Assembly: GCA_036675345.1 (NCBI GenBank)
Contig: JAKFFE010000046.1
Location: forward strand, 1-64,000
Length of the DNA: 64,000 bases
From: JALYOC01 sp036675345
GTDB taxonomy: Bacteria > Myxococcota > Myxococcia > Myxococcales > Myxococcaceae
Direction of reading: 5' to 3'
This document shows, in pieces, positions 1-9,235 of the stretch. The position numbers were made by a program, and so were the translations under genes. The notes below the pieces were generated by a model, which had not been told where the DNA came from, ran no database searches, and saw only the letters and a list, made by a program, of their open reading frames with translations. Positions within the stretch are counted from its first letter, which is position 1. Every line of letters begins with the position of its first letter.

Positions 1-289
1 CGTTCCTGACCCGTACCGCCCCGCCCCGTACTGTCCCTCGGGCCTATTGCCAATCGCGTGCCTGCGCCAAGTCGTTGAAACCACTTGGGTTCGCGGGGAT
101 TGGACCGGAGTTCAGGTAAGGCTTACAGCGCACGCGCCGAGCCGGAGGGAAAGGAAACCGGCCCGAAGGTTCGAAGCCACGATCGGGCTCCCGGTCACCA
201 CCGGACGCGGGTGTCGAATGGCGAGCACCCGCACCGGCGCCTCGCGTCTCTGCCCTCGGTAGAGCGAATGGCCGAAAGCCCGACCGACG
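1..289. other. non-coding left edge, no gene recognised
   Basis: No open frame here has convincing composition or homology, and I see no RNA gene. A short T-arm-like string near 165-180 lacks the rest of a tRNA. It lies downstream of the leftward HEAT gene and probably holds its 3' untranslated region and the end or promoter of a gene outside the window. Confidence 0.5.
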
Positions 290-1348
290 TCAGACCCGCA
301 GCCGCAGCAGCAGTCCCTTGGCCGCCTCGCGACCGTTGCCCACTCCGGAGACGGCGGCGGAGTCCAGCGCGGGGCGGGCCCGGGCCAGGGTGGCCGGATC
401 CAGGGGTTCCAGCGCGTAGATCGCCGAGTCCTGCAGCCCGACCTCCGTCGAAAGCAACTGCGCGCCCAGCAGCTCCAGCGCCTTGGACTCCGCCCGCTGC
501 ACCCTCAGCAGCGCCACCGCGGCCGCGGCGGCCACGTCCGGGCTGGAGTCGGAGAGCACCCGCGTCAGCGCCTCCTCCACCCGGTCACTGGTCTGTCCCC
601 GCAGGCCCAGCACCCCGGCGGCCTGCATCCGGGTGGCCACCTCCGGGTCGGTCAGCGCGTTGATCAGCGCCTGCTCGTCCACGTCGCTGTCCGCGGGCAG
701 CGCCATCCCCACGATGCGGGCGTGCTCCAGAATCCCGCGCAGCGCCGAGAGCGCCAGGAAGCGCCGCTTGCCCTGCTGGGTCTGCAGCTCCCGGCGGAAG
801 GCGGTCAACGCCGGCTCCACGTTCACCGGTCCCAGCACGCTCAGCGCCTCCAGTGCGGCCTCGGAGACCTTTGGATCCGGATCCTCCAGCAACGTCACCA
901 GGTCCGGCACCTGCTCCTTGGCCTTGGCGCCCATCCGGCTCAGCGCGCCGGCCGCGGCCCGCCGCGCGCCGGGCGAGGCATGGCCCAGGGTCTCCACCAG
1001 CGAGGTCAGCAGCCCCGCCTCCACCCGGGCCAGGTGGGACCACAGCAGCATGGTGTCCAGGATCAACTCGTCCCCGGCGCCGGCCTCCACCACCGCGGGC
1101 AGGGTGACGTTGAACGCCGGCTGGCACAGCTTCTGCGCCGGGGGCCACCAGGCGGACTGGAGGAGATGGATCACCCCCGGGCGCGCCGTCGCCTTGGCCT
1201 TGGGCAGCATCTGGACCAGCAGCTCTCCGGCGCGGTCCCGCACCACCGGATCGGGGGAGCGCAGCGCGTCCTCCAGGGTCATCTTCCCCCCCTCGGAGAG
1301 ACGATCTTCCGTCAGCAGCTCATTGACCCAGTCGCCAAGTACCCGCAT
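290..1348 (-). CDS. HEAT-repeat protein
   Basis: A 352-residue all-helical protein built from roughly nine degenerate HEAT repeats. Typical units of about 30 residues carry an A-x-x-A-L-x-x-L core followed by a proline/aspartate turn, for example 'DPDPKVSEAALEALSVLG'. Such arrays are usually protein-binding scaffolds; no enzymatic motif, signal peptide or membrane segment is seen, so it is probably cytoplasmic. The ATG has a GGAG about 8 nt upstream. It is divergent from the LysM gene across 120 bp. HEAT repeats recur at the C-terminus of the 14-16.7 kb protein, but nothing links the two genes directly. Partner and process are unknown. Confidence 0.85.
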   Translation of the reverse strand: MRVLGDWVNELLTEDRLSEGGKMTLEDALRSPDPVVRDRAGELLVQMLPKAKATARPGVIHLLQSAWWPPAQKLCQPAFNVTLPAVVEAGAGDELILDTMLLWSHLARVEAGLLTSLVETLGHASPGARRAAAGALSRMGAKAKEQVPDLVTLLEDPDPKVSEAALEALSVLGPVNVEPALTAFRRELQTQQGKRRFLALSALRGILEHARIVGMALPADSDVDEQALINALTDPEVATRMQAAGVLGLRGQTSDRVEEALTRVLSDSSPDVAAAAAVALLRVQRAESKALELLGAQLLSTEVGLQDSAIYALEPLDPATLARARPALDSAAVSGVGNGREAAKGLLLRLRV

Positions 1349-1468
1349 TCACTCGTCTCCAAGACTCGCCCTGCCCCAGGATCGCCCGCGGACGCACAAC
1401 CCGGGGAGGGGATGGTGCGATAATCTCCCAGATACGGTTCTCGCGAACCGCCATTTTCGGAGCTTTCC

Positions 1469-2074
1469 GTGACCTACCAGATTCGAAGCGGCGACACCCT
1501 CAGCGCACTGGCCCAGCGGTTCGGGACCTCGGTGCAGTCGCTGGCCCAGGCCAACGGGATCCAGAACGTCAACCTGATCATCAGCGGCGCCGGGCTGAAG
1601 ATCCCGGGCGCCAGTGACAGCTTCGCCGCCAGCGGGGGCGGTGCCCCCGGGTCCGCCCCGTCGGGAGGTCCCTCCGGTGGCAGCCTGAACCCGGCCGACT
1701 TCGGCAGCCGCGCCGAGCACCTGGCCGCGGTGGCCCGGGTCACCGGTGGCGCGCTGGGCACCTCCGGCTGGTGCGCCAAGGGCGTGATGGACTCGCTGGA
1801 GGCGGCCGGGCTGGGCGTTCCCCGCGTGGCCTCCGCGTACATGGCGGCCGACAACTTCGCGCGCGACAGCCGCTTCCGGGAGGTCAACCTCTCCCCGGAG
1901 CAGATCCGCAACCTGCCCCCGGGCGCGATCATCGTCAGCCCCTCCAACTACGGCGGCTACGGCAGCCCCCACGGCCACATCACCGTCACCCTGGGCAATG
2001 GCCAGGAGGCCAGCGACCACGTCCAGAACCTGATCGTCGCCCCCGGCCAGCGGGTGTTCATCCCCATCGGCTAA
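1469..2074 (+). CDS. LysM domain plus Cys-His-Asp hydrolase-like domain, no signal peptide
   Basis: A 201-residue protein starting at GTG with GGAG about 7 nt upstream. Residues 1-47 form a LysM peptidoglycan-binding module that begins at the very N-terminus ('YQIRSGDTLSALAQRFG'). A Gly/Ser/Pro linker (about 50-75) leads to a C-terminal domain with C102 at a helix start ('GWCAKGV'), H168/H170 ('HGHITV') and D183 ('EASDHV'). That order fits an NlpC/P60 or CHAP-like papain-fold amidase/endopeptidase. The lack of any signal peptide is odd for a wall enzyme; it may be released by lysis, exported by a contact-dependent system, or act on incoming material. Catalytic assignment is inference. Confidence 0.75.
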   Translation: MTYQIRSGDTLSALAQRFGTSVQSLAQANGIQNVNLIISGAGLKIPGASDSFAASGGGAPGSAPSGGPSGGSLNPADFGSRAEHLAAVARVTGGALGTSGWCAKGVMDSLEAAGLGVPRVASAYMAADNFARDSRFREVNLSPEQIRNLPPGAIIVSPSNYGGYGSPHGHITVTLGNGQEASDHVQNLIVAPGQRVFIPIG

Positions 2075-2101
2075 CGGCGGGGCCGAAGGTCGGAACCCTC
2101 A

Positions 2102-2140
2102 GGGCGCGTGCTCCCAGACCGGGGCCGCGCCCTTGGTGTT
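2102..2140. terminator. possible terminator between convergent genes
   Basis: A 7-bp GC stem (2102-2108 with 2126-2132) with a 17-nt loop is followed by a partly T-rich tail. It lies between the stops of the LysM gene and the TPR gene. The long loop weakens the call. Confidence 0.35.
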
Positions 2141-2141
2141 T

Positions 2142-2954
2142 CTAGGGCGCATCCTCCACGTACCCCGGCTCCGCTTGCGGGTACCGCGCCGCGTCCGCCG
2201 CCTCCCGGGCCCGGGAGGCCAGCGAAGGCCCCACGGTGGCGGCCACGAAGGCCCCGGCGATCACCACCACCAGCGCATAGGCCGCCGGGCGCCAGGGCCG
2301 GGCCCGCCAGGCCCACCGGCGCTCCACCCGCCGCAAGAACCGCGGCGAGTTGGCATACTCGGTCCAGGCCTGGTCCCGCATCCGGGCCGCGTCCGCCGCC
2401 CGCCCGCTCCACTCCAGCGCGGTGGCCAGCAGCACCCGTCCCTCCACCGTGCCGCGCCGCACCTGGAGGAACTTCTCCAGCGCCGGGATCGCCCCCTGGG
2501 GGTCGGCCCGCGCCAGCCGCCAGCGGCCCCGCTCCAGCTCGATCGCGCCCAGCCGGAAGGTGGCGTCCTGGGCCTGCGCCTCCTCCAGCAGCAGCTCCCC
2601 TTGCTGGACGTGTCCCGCCCCCAGACAGGCCAGACCGATCAGGAACAGGGTGGGGACATCCTCGTCCCCCGCCTCCAGGTTGGGGCGCAGCAGCTCCACC
2701 GCCTCCGCGTAGCGGCGGCGCTCCACCAGCAGCTCCCCCAGGTCGTAGCGGGCCTTCCGATCGTGGGGATTGATCGACAGCGCCCGGCGCAGCTCGGCGG
2801 CGCGCATCCACCGCCGGACCCACGCAAACGGGTTGGGCAGGAAGCGGAAGGTGAACCGATCCAGCGCCCACCAGCCGATCAACAGCACCCCCGCGGCCAG
2901 CAGCGGATTGCCCAGCAGGGAGGCGAGGAGGATCCACAACAGCACCTTCGACAT
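2142..2954 (-). CDS. TPR-containing membrane protein
   Basis: A 270-residue protein with an N-terminal hydrophobic stretch (about 4-27), a central solenoid of TPR-like helical pairs (about 50-200; 'ARYDLGELLVERRRYAEAVELL' region) and a second membrane segment near 215-238. The TPR part presumably faces the cytoplasm and binds partners; no catalytic motif is present. The start is well supported: GGAGG lies 5 nt before ATG and overlaps the stop codon of hemW, so translation is probably coupled to hemW. It is last in the leftward coiled-coil/hemW/TPR operon. It could be a heme- or motility-related scaffold, but nothing in the sequence says so. Confidence 0.8.
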   Translation of the reverse strand: MSKVLLWILLASLLGNPLLAAGVLLIGWWALDRFTFRFLPNPFAWVRRWMRAAELRRALSINPHDRKARYDLGELLVERRRYAEAVELLRPNLEAGDEDVPTLFLIGLACLGAGHVQQGELLLEEAQAQDATFRLGAIELERGRWRLARADPQGAIPALEKFLQVRRGTVEGRVLLATALEWSGRAADAARMRDQAWTEYANSPRFLRRVERRWAWRARPWRPAAYALVVVIAGAFVAATVGPSLASRAREAADAARYPQAEPGYVEDAP

Positions 2955-2963
2955 CCGGTCCTC

Positions 2964-4181
2964 CTACATCAAGCGGACGGCGATCTCGCTGTGGAGGTCG
3001 GCGCCCAGCTCGGTCAACGCCAGCCGCGCGCCGTCCCTGCGCGCCAGCCCCAGCTTCACCAGCCGCTCCACCTCCGCCGGCGGCGCCACCTTCCCGGAGG
3101 GGAAGCGCTGCGCCACCAGCGACAGGTCCACCCCGGCGGTCAGCCGCAGCCCCATCGCCAGCCGCTCGGCGCGGAGATCGTCTCCGTCCAGCCGCTCCGG
3201 GGTGACCACCGGCAGCTGACCGGACTCCACCGTGGCCAGGTACTTCTCGGCGCTGCGGTGGTTCGAATAGCGCTCGCCCCCGGTCGGATCTTCCGCGTCC
3301 AGCAAGAAGCCGGTGGCCCCGGTGCCCAGCGCCAGGTACTCGCCGCCGGTCCAGTACAGGCTGTTGTGCCGCGAGTGGTAACCGGGCCGGGCGTAGTTGG
3401 AGATCTCGTAGCGGGCCAGGCCCGCCTCCGCGTAGATCCGCCGCGCCGCGGCGCCCATCCCCACCACCGCCTCGTCCGGGGGAAGGATCACCTCCCCGCG
3501 CGACAGCTGCCGGGCCAGCGGGACCTCCTCCGCCAGCGCCTCCTTCTCCAGGGTCAGCGCGTAGGCGGAGAGGTGGTCCGGGCCCAGGGAGACCGCCCGG
3601 CGGGCGTCGGACTCCACCTGCGCCAGGGTCTGGCCGTGCACCCCGTAGATGAAGTCCATCGAGACGTTGCCAAACCCGGCCTCGCGCGCGGCGCGGAAGG
3701 CGGCCTCGGCCAGCGCCCCGTCGTGCGCCCGCCCCAGCGCGGCCAGGGTGGAGGGCTGGAAGGACTGCACCCCGATCGACAGCCGGTTGATCCCCACCGC
3801 GCGGAAGTCGGCGAAGCGGGCCACGTCGGAGGCGCCGGGGTTGGCCTCCAGGGTCACCTCCGCGCCGGGCGCCAGCGCAAAGGCCCCTCCCAGCACCTCC
3901 AACACCGAGGCCACGTGGCGCGGGTGCCACAAGGACGGGGTCCCCCCGCCCAGGAAGATCGACTCCACCGCCCGCCCCTTCAGCTGCGGACGACGCTCCA
4001 ACCGCAGCGCCAGCTCCGCGGCGATCGCCTTGGCGTAGCGCTCCTCCGGGATCTGCTTGGCCACCGTGGAGGCGAAGTCACAGTAGGGGCACTTGGAGAG
4101 GCAGTAGGGGAAGTGGACGTAGATCCCGAACCGGGCGGCGGAGAGCCCGGTGATCGGATCGACCGAGGCGGTGGGCTGCAT
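2964..4181 (-). CDS. hemW: HemW-like radical SAM heme chaperone
   Basis: A 405-residue radical SAM protein of the HemN/HemW family. The cluster motif near residues 27-36 is C27-xxx-C31-xx-C34-x-F36, the CxxxCxxCxF pattern typical of HemW rather than the CxxxCxxCxC of the coproporphyrinogen III dehydrogenase HemN. The SAM-binding 'GGGTPS' follows, and the length is normal for HemW. HemW binds heme and is thought to deliver it to membrane haemoproteins; many are misannotated as coproporphyrinogen oxidases. The start lies 2 nt after the stop of the upstream coiled-coil gene and has no strong ribosome site, suggesting translational coupling. Confidence 0.9.
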   Translation of the reverse strand: MQPTASVDPITGLSAARFGIYVHFPYCLSKCPYCDFASTVAKQIPEERYAKAIAAELALRLERRPQLKGRAVESIFLGGGTPSLWHPRHVASVLEVLGGAFALAPGAEVTLEANPGASDVARFADFRAVGINRLSIGVQSFQPSTLAALGRAHDGALAEAAFRAAREAGFGNVSMDFIYGVHGQTLAQVESDARRAVSLGPDHLSAYALTLEKEALAEEVPLARQLSRGEVILPPDEAVVGMGAAARRIYAEAGLARYEISNYARPGYHSRHNSLYWTGGEYLALGTGATGFLLDAEDPTGGERYSNHRSAEKYLATVESGQLPVVTPERLDGDDLRAERLAMGLRLTAGVDLSLVAQRFPSGKVAPPAEVERLVKLGLARRDGARLALTELGADLHSEIAVRLM

Positions 4182-4183
4182 CG

Positions 4184-6436
4184 CTACTGGCTCTTCGCCT
4201 TCTTCAGCTCCGCTTCCAGCTTGGCCACCTTGCTCTTCAAGGTGGCGGCGGCCTCCCGGGCGGTCTCCGCCGCGGCCAGCTTCTTCTTCATGCTGGCCAG
4301 GTCCGCCTTGAGCGAGTCCACCTCTTCGGAGCTGCCCCCTCCGCGAGGAGACCGGGACGCGGCCTCGGCCCGCTCCTCCGCCTGCGCCAGCCGGGCCTCG
4401 GCGTCCTGCAGCCGGGCCTCGTAGTCGCTCTTTTCCTGCCGCAGCGACTGCAGCTGCACCTGGGCGTCGATGGCCTTCTTGTTGGCCGCCACCAGCTCGT
4501 CGCGCAGCTTCTTGGTCGCCGCCGCGCCGCCCACCGACCGCTCACGGTCCAGGTCCGACTCCATCTGCCGGACCTCTTCGGCGTAGGCCTCGGCCTTCCC
4601 CTGCGCCTCCGCCAGCGCCAGCCGCAGCCCGTCCAGCTCGCTGCCCAGCGTCTTGCTGCGGGCCTCCGCCTCCTGGGCGGTCTTCTGGACCCGCTGCAGC
4701 TGCGCCTCCAGCTCGCTGCCCTTGGCGCCCGCCTGCTGCTGCGCCTGCTGGAGCTGGCCCTCCAGCTGGGCCACCCGGGTCTGCTGCCCCAGCAGCTGAT
4801 CCTGGAGGTTCTCCCGCGCCGCGCCCAGCGCATCCTTGTCCTGCGCCAGCGCCTCGCGATCCTGGGCCAATGCCTCCCGCTCGGAGAAGATCCGCTCCCG
4901 CTCGTCGCGCTCCGCCGACAGCTGCGCCTCGAAGTCCGCGCGCTGCGCCGCCAGCTGGGCCTCCAGCTCCGCCCGGTCCGCCGCCAGCTGGGCCTCCAGC
5001 TCCGAACGCTCCGCCGCGAACTGCTCGCGCTCCGCCTCCCCCTCCCCCTTCTGCGAGGACAGCTCCTCGCGCAGGGTGGACAGCTCGGTCTCCAGCCGGT
5101 CCCGTTCGGCGGACAGCTCCGACTCCAGGGCGCCGCGCTGGGAGACCACCTGGTCCCGCTCGCCGCGCAGCTGCTCCAGCTGCTCGCTCGACGACTGCTG
5201 GGCGGAGGTCAGCTCGGCGACCCGCTGCTGCTCCTGGGCCAGCGCGTCCTGCGCCGCCTCCAGCTGCCCCGCCATCTCCGCGGAGGACGCGCTGGACTCG
5301 GACTGCAGCTGGGCCAGCCTGGCCAGCGCCGACTCCTTCTCCTCCTCCACCGACTTGAGCCGGGCCTGCGCCTCATCCAGCGAGCTCTTCGACCACTCCT
5401 GCTCGCTCTCCAGCGCCTGGGCCTTGCCCACCGCCTCGGCCAGCTGCGCCTCCAGCTCGGCGACCCGCGCCTGGGCGGCATCGAAGTCGGCCCGGTTGGC
5501 GTCGCGCTCGGCGGCCGCGGCGCCGCGCTCGGCGTCCACGGTGCGCAGCTCCTCGGTGGTCCGCTCCAGCTCTCCGGACAGCCGCTCCTGCGCCTCGCGC
5601 AGCCCCTCCGCCTCGGCCACCACGGTGGTGTACTGCTCGTTCACCGCCTCCAGGTTGCCTTCCGCCTCGGACAGCTGCGCGGCCAGCTCCGCCACCCGGT
5701 CCTGCGCCAGGTGCAGCGCCTCGGTGGCCCCGGACAGCTCCTCGGCCAGCTGGGCCCGGGCCGCCTTCTCCTGCTTCAATGCCTCGGAGAGGGTGGGGAC
5801 CTGCGACTCCACCTCCGCCAACGCCCGGGTCAGATCCTGCCGCTCGGTCTCGCTGGCCTCCAGCTGACCGCGCAGATCGGCGGCGGTGGTCTCCGCCCCG
5901 CTCCGACGCTGGCGCTCATCCTCCAGCGTGGCCTGCGCCCGCTGCAGCTGCGGGGGCAGATCCTTGAGCGAGCCCAGCTGCAGCAGGGCCTCCTCCAGCT
6001 GCGCGCGGGTGGCGTTCACCGCGCTGCGCAGCGCCTCCTCCTCCGCCTCCCGCTCCAGGTACATCGCCCGGGCGCGGTGCAGGGTCTCCTGCTTGAGCTT
6101 GAGGACCTGCCGGAAGAAATCCAGCTTCTCCTCCGGCGAGCCGCTGCGGGGCGGCCGCGGCTCGGGGGGCTCGGAGAAGGGGTCGCTGCCGTGGGCGCGC
6201 GAGGCGCTGGGCGGGGGAACCGGCGGCAGCGGCGCGGCGGCGGGGACCGAGGCGGTCACCGGCGGCGGGCGGCGCGGAGGAAGCTTGGGCGGAAGCGGCG
6301 GGGGCGCCCCCGCCATCGAGTTGCGCAGGGGAGGAGGCACGATCGCCCCCATCCCCGGCTCCAGGACCGTCTCGCCTCCCTCGATGGACTCGCGGAGGTC
6401 GGCGAAGGGATCCGCTTCTTCAGGGCTGCCGGCCAT
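4184..6436 (-). CDS. large coiled-coil protein with proline-rich N-terminus
   Basis: About 750 residues. An acidic then proline-rich N-terminal region (about 1-105) precedes a very long Ala/Glu/Gln/Arg-rich heptad region covering most of the rest, and the C-terminus ends in a Lys-rich helix. It looks like a filamentous cytoplasmic scaffold of the kind that organises poles or motility machines in myxobacteria (FrzS/AglZ-like in style), but it has no receiver or pseudo-receiver domain. I prefer the ATG at 6436 over the GTG at 6463: a TAGTGT -10-like box lies 8 nt upstream of the ATG, so the longer form would start upstream of the promoter. First gene of the leftward operon with hemW. Confidence 0.8.
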   Translation of the reverse strand: MAGSPEEADPFADLRESIEGGETVLEPGMGAIVPPPLRNSMAGAPPPLPPKLPPRRPPPVTASVPAAAPLPPVPPPSASRAHGSDPFSEPPEPRPPRSGSPEEKLDFFRQVLKLKQETLHRARAMYLEREAEEEALRSAVNATRAQLEEALLQLGSLKDLPPQLQRAQATLEDERQRRSGAETTAADLRGQLEASETERQDLTRALAEVESQVPTLSEALKQEKAARAQLAEELSGATEALHLAQDRVAELAAQLSEAEGNLEAVNEQYTTVVAEAEGLREAQERLSGELERTTEELRTVDAERGAAAAERDANRADFDAAQARVAELEAQLAEAVGKAQALESEQEWSKSSLDEAQARLKSVEEEKESALARLAQLQSESSASSAEMAGQLEAAQDALAQEQQRVAELTSAQQSSSEQLEQLRGERDQVVSQRGALESELSAERDRLETELSTLREELSSQKGEGEAEREQFAAERSELEAQLAADRAELEAQLAAQRADFEAQLSAERDERERIFSEREALAQDREALAQDKDALGAARENLQDQLLGQQTRVAQLEGQLQQAQQQAGAKGSELEAQLQRVQKTAQEAEARSKTLGSELDGLRLALAEAQGKAEAYAEEVRQMESDLDRERSVGGAAATKKLRDELVAANKKAIDAQVQLQSLRQEKSDYEARLQDAEARLAQAEERAEAASRSPRGGGSSEEVDSLKADLASMKKKLAAAETAREAAATLKSKVAKLEAELKKAKSQ

Positions 6437-6444
6437 TGGGCCAG

Positions 6445-6450
6445 ACACTA
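6445..6450 (-). promoter_or_regulatory. candidate leaderless -10 box
   Basis: TAGTGT on the minus strand lies 8 nt upstream of the ATG at 6436. With initiation about 7 nt downstream, the transcript would begin at or next to the start codon. Confidence 0.45.
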
Positions 6451-6559
6451 TCCTTGGATCCACCGCTTCCCCAAAGACGTTGCGACGCAGCGTTCAGCGC
6501 ATGGCTGGGGACCTTCCAGCCAGGTTGCCGGGGTCTCGCCACAGTGAAAGGGTGCAAGG

Positions 6560-9160
6560 ATGGCTCAGCGGTTCCGGCTCGACAACGGCCTCACGGTGAT
6601 CTTCGAAGAGCAGCACGCGGCCAAGGTGGTCGCCTTCCAGGTGTGGGTAAAGGCGGGCAGCGCCGACGAACGCGCGGATCAGGCGGGGATCGCCCACCTG
6701 CACGAACACATGCTGTTCAAGGGGACCGCGCGCCGGGGCCCGGGACAGATTGCCCACGAGGTGGAGGCCGCCGGCGGTCACATCAACGCCTGGACGTCCT
6801 TCGACCAGACGGTCTACCACGTGGTGATGGCCAGCCGGTTCGCCCGGACCGGCCTGGACGTGCTGGCCGACTCCATCCGCCACTCCTCCTTCGACCCCGG
6901 CGAGCTGGCCCGGGAGATCGAGGTGGTGGTGGAGGAGATCAAGCGCGGCAAGGACAACGTCGGGCGCCGCGCCTCCCGCGCCCTCTACGAGACCGCCTTC
7001 CCCGGCCACCCCTACGGTCAGCCGGTGATCGGCAGCGAGGAGTCGGTCCGCTCCTTCACCCGGGAGAAGGTCCTGGACTTCTACCAGAGCCACTACGCGC
7101 CCCAGAACACGGTGCTGGTGGCGGTGGGAGACCTGGAGCCGGGCGAGCTGAAGGCCTGGAGCGAGGAGTTCCTGGGGGGAGACTGGGGCCGCCGCTATCC
7201 CGGCAAGCCCGCCCGCCCGGTGGAGCCGCCCCGCACCGGGCAGCGGATCCGGCTGCAGGAGGATCCCTCCAAGGAACTTCACCTGGGGATCTCCTTCCCC
7301 GGCCCGGATGCCCGGCACCCGGACAACGCCGCCCTGGACGTGCTGGCGATGATCTACGGGCAGGGGGACACCTCCCGGCTGTCCCTGGAGCTCAAGCGCA
7401 ACCGCCGCTGGGTGAACGCCGCCGGCGCCTACTCCTACACCGCGCTCAACCCGGGGGTGTTCGCCGCCTCGCTCACCCTGGCCCCGGAGCACGCGCTGGA
7501 GGCCTTCGAGGAGATGTTGCTGCTGGCCCGCGACCTCACCGTGGCCGAGGTCTCCTTGGACGAGCTGGAGACGGTGAAGGCGATCTTCGAGGCGGAGGCG
7601 GTCTACCAGAAGGAGACCGTGCAGGGTCAGGCCCGCAAGCTGGGGATGTTCGAGACCACCGTGGGCGGGATCGAGGCCGAGGCCGCCTACTACGATCAGG
7701 TGGCGGCGCTCACCCCCCAGGCGGTGCGCGCGGTGGCCGAGAAGTACCTGCGGCTGGAGCAGGTGGCGGTCTCCGGGCTGGTGCCGGTGGGCTCCCCGCT
7801 CTCCGAAGCGCAGGTCCGGGGGGTGCTGGAGCGGGTGGCGAAGACCGACCGTCCTCCCCGCGCCTTCCCCCGCCCGGCCCGCACCACCCCCAGCGGCCGG
7901 CTGCAGCTCACCGCCGGCAAGGCCCGCCAGGACTCCGGGGTCCAGGTGGAGACCCTCCCCTCCGGCGCCCGGCTGATCATCCGCGAGGAGAGCGCGGTCC
8001 CCCTGTTCGCGATGCGCGCCGCCTACCTGGGCGGGGTGCGCTACGAAGACGACGCCCACAACGGCCTCACCACCCTGCTGGCGCGGACCCTGACCCGGGG
8101 CACCGCGCAGCGCTCGGCGGAGGCGGTCTCGCACCTGGTGGACGATCTGGCCGGCAGCCTCTCCGGCAGCGGCGGGCGCAACTCGGTGGGCGCGCGGGGC
8201 GAGTTCCTCTCCAAGCACTTCCAGAGCGCCTTCGGGCTGTTCTCCGAGATCCTCAACCAGCCCTCCTTCACCGAGGAGGAGGTGGACCGGGAGCGGCGGT
8301 TGATGCTGGAGGACCTGCGCTCGCGCGACGACAAGCCGGCGGCGATCGCCTTCGAATTGTTCTCCCGCGCGCTCTACCAGCAGCACCCCTACCGGCTGCC
8401 CTCGCAGGGGGATGAGACCTCGCTGGCGGCGCTGCGACCCGCGGACCTGCTCGACTACCACGCCCGCTTCATGGACCCCTCCCAGCTGACCCTGGCGGTG
8501 GTGGGGGACGTGAAGGCGGACGAGGTCCGGGAGCTGGCCAACCAGGCCTTCGGGAAGTCCTGGGGCCGGGCGGCGGCGGCCCCCACCCTGCCGGTGGAAC
8601 CGGCGCGGACCGGACCCAGCCGGGTGGAGAAGCTGCTGCCGCTCAAGCAGACCCACCTGGTGGCCGGGTTCCAGGGCGCGCGGATGACCGACGCCTGGCG
8701 CTGGCCGCTGGAGGTGCTCTCCACCGTGCTCTCCGGCCAGGGGGGGCGGTTGTTCCTGGAGCTGCGGGACAAGCGCTCGATGGCGTACAGCGTGACCAGC
8801 TACGCGGTGGACGGGATCGAACCCGGCTACTTCGCGGTCTACATCGGCACCAGCCCGGACAAGGAGACCGACGCGCTGGAGGGGATCCGCACCGAGCTGA
8901 GCAAGGTCTGCGAGACCCCGATCAGCGAGGCGGAGCTGGAGCGGGCCAAGCGCAACCTGATCGGGGGCCACGAGATCGGCCTGCAGCGCAACGGCGCCCG
9001 GGCCGGGCTGCTGGGCCTGGACTACCTCTACAACCTCGGAGGCCGGCGCTTCGAACACTACGGGGAGCTGGTGGAGGCGATCACCGCCCGGGAGGTGATG
9101 GAGGCGGCGCGGCGGGTGATCGACCTGGAGAAGATGGTGGTGGCCCGGGTCGGGCCCTGA
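6560..9160 (+). CDS. M16 family zinc peptidase (two-domain)
   Basis: An 866-residue insulinase/pitrilysin-family protein containing two fused M16 units. The N-terminal half carries the inverted zinc motif H46-x-x-E49-H50 ('HLHEH') and the downstream glutamate ligand, probably E126. The C-terminal half (from about 460) repeats the fold ('MRAAYLGGVRYED') but lacks HxxEH, as expected for the non-catalytic half that closes the chamber. No signal peptide is evident, so it is probably cytoplasmic or exported without cleavage. It lies divergent to the coiled-coil operon and about 75 bp upstream of the AI-2E-type permease. Substrate unknown; oligopeptide degradation is the family role. Confidence 0.92.
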   Translation: MAQRFRLDNGLTVIFEEQHAAKVVAFQVWVKAGSADERADQAGIAHLHEHMLFKGTARRGPGQIAHEVEAAGGHINAWTSFDQTVYHVVMASRFARTGLDVLADSIRHSSFDPGELAREIEVVVEEIKRGKDNVGRRASRALYETAFPGHPYGQPVIGSEESVRSFTREKVLDFYQSHYAPQNTVLVAVGDLEPGELKAWSEEFLGGDWGRRYPGKPARPVEPPRTGQRIRLQEDPSKELHLGISFPGPDARHPDNAALDVLAMIYGQGDTSRLSLELKRNRRWVNAAGAYSYTALNPGVFAASLTLAPEHALEAFEEMLLLARDLTVAEVSLDELETVKAIFEAEAVYQKETVQGQARKLGMFETTVGGIEAEAAYYDQVAALTPQAVRAVAEKYLRLEQVAVSGLVPVGSPLSEAQVRGVLERVAKTDRPPRAFPRPARTTPSGRLQLTAGKARQDSGVQVETLPSGARLIIREESAVPLFAMRAAYLGGVRYEDDAHNGLTTLLARTLTRGTAQRSAEAVSHLVDDLAGSLSGSGGRNSVGARGEFLSKHFQSAFGLFSEILNQPSFTEEEVDRERRLMLEDLRSRDDKPAAIAFELFSRALYQQHPYRLPSQGDETSLAALRPADLLDYHARFMDPSQLTLAVVGDVKADEVRELANQAFGKSWGRAAAAPTLPVEPARTGPSRVEKLLPLKQTHLVAGFQGARMTDAWRWPLEVLSTVLSGQGGRLFLELRDKRSMAYSVTSYAVDGIEPGYFAVYIGTSPDKETDALEGIRTELSKVCETPISEAELERAKRNLIGGHEIGLQRNGARAGLLGLDYLYNLGGRRFEHYGELVEAITAREVMEAARRVIDLEKMVVARVGP

Positions 9161-9222
9161 GGGAAAGCACCGGAAGCGGACGAAGCGGCGGCCGAAAAAT
9201 CTGTGGGAGCGCAGCGTGGCCG

Positions 9223-9228
9223 TAACCT
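9223..9228 (+). promoter_or_regulatory. candidate leaderless -10 box
   Basis: TAACCT lies 7 nt upstream of the ATG at 9236, and there is no Shine-Dalgarno in between. Confidence 0.45.
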
Positions 9229-9235
9229 CGCGCGC

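Noticed and set aside
165..180. GGTTCGAAGCC string resembling a tRNA T-arm
   Set aside because: No acceptor stem, anticodon arm or CCA-adjacent pairing can be built around it.
2964..4181. Calling the radical SAM protein coproporphyrinogen III dehydrogenase (HemN)
   Set aside because: The cluster motif is CxxxCxxCxF, typical of HemW; HemN carries CxxxCxxCxC.
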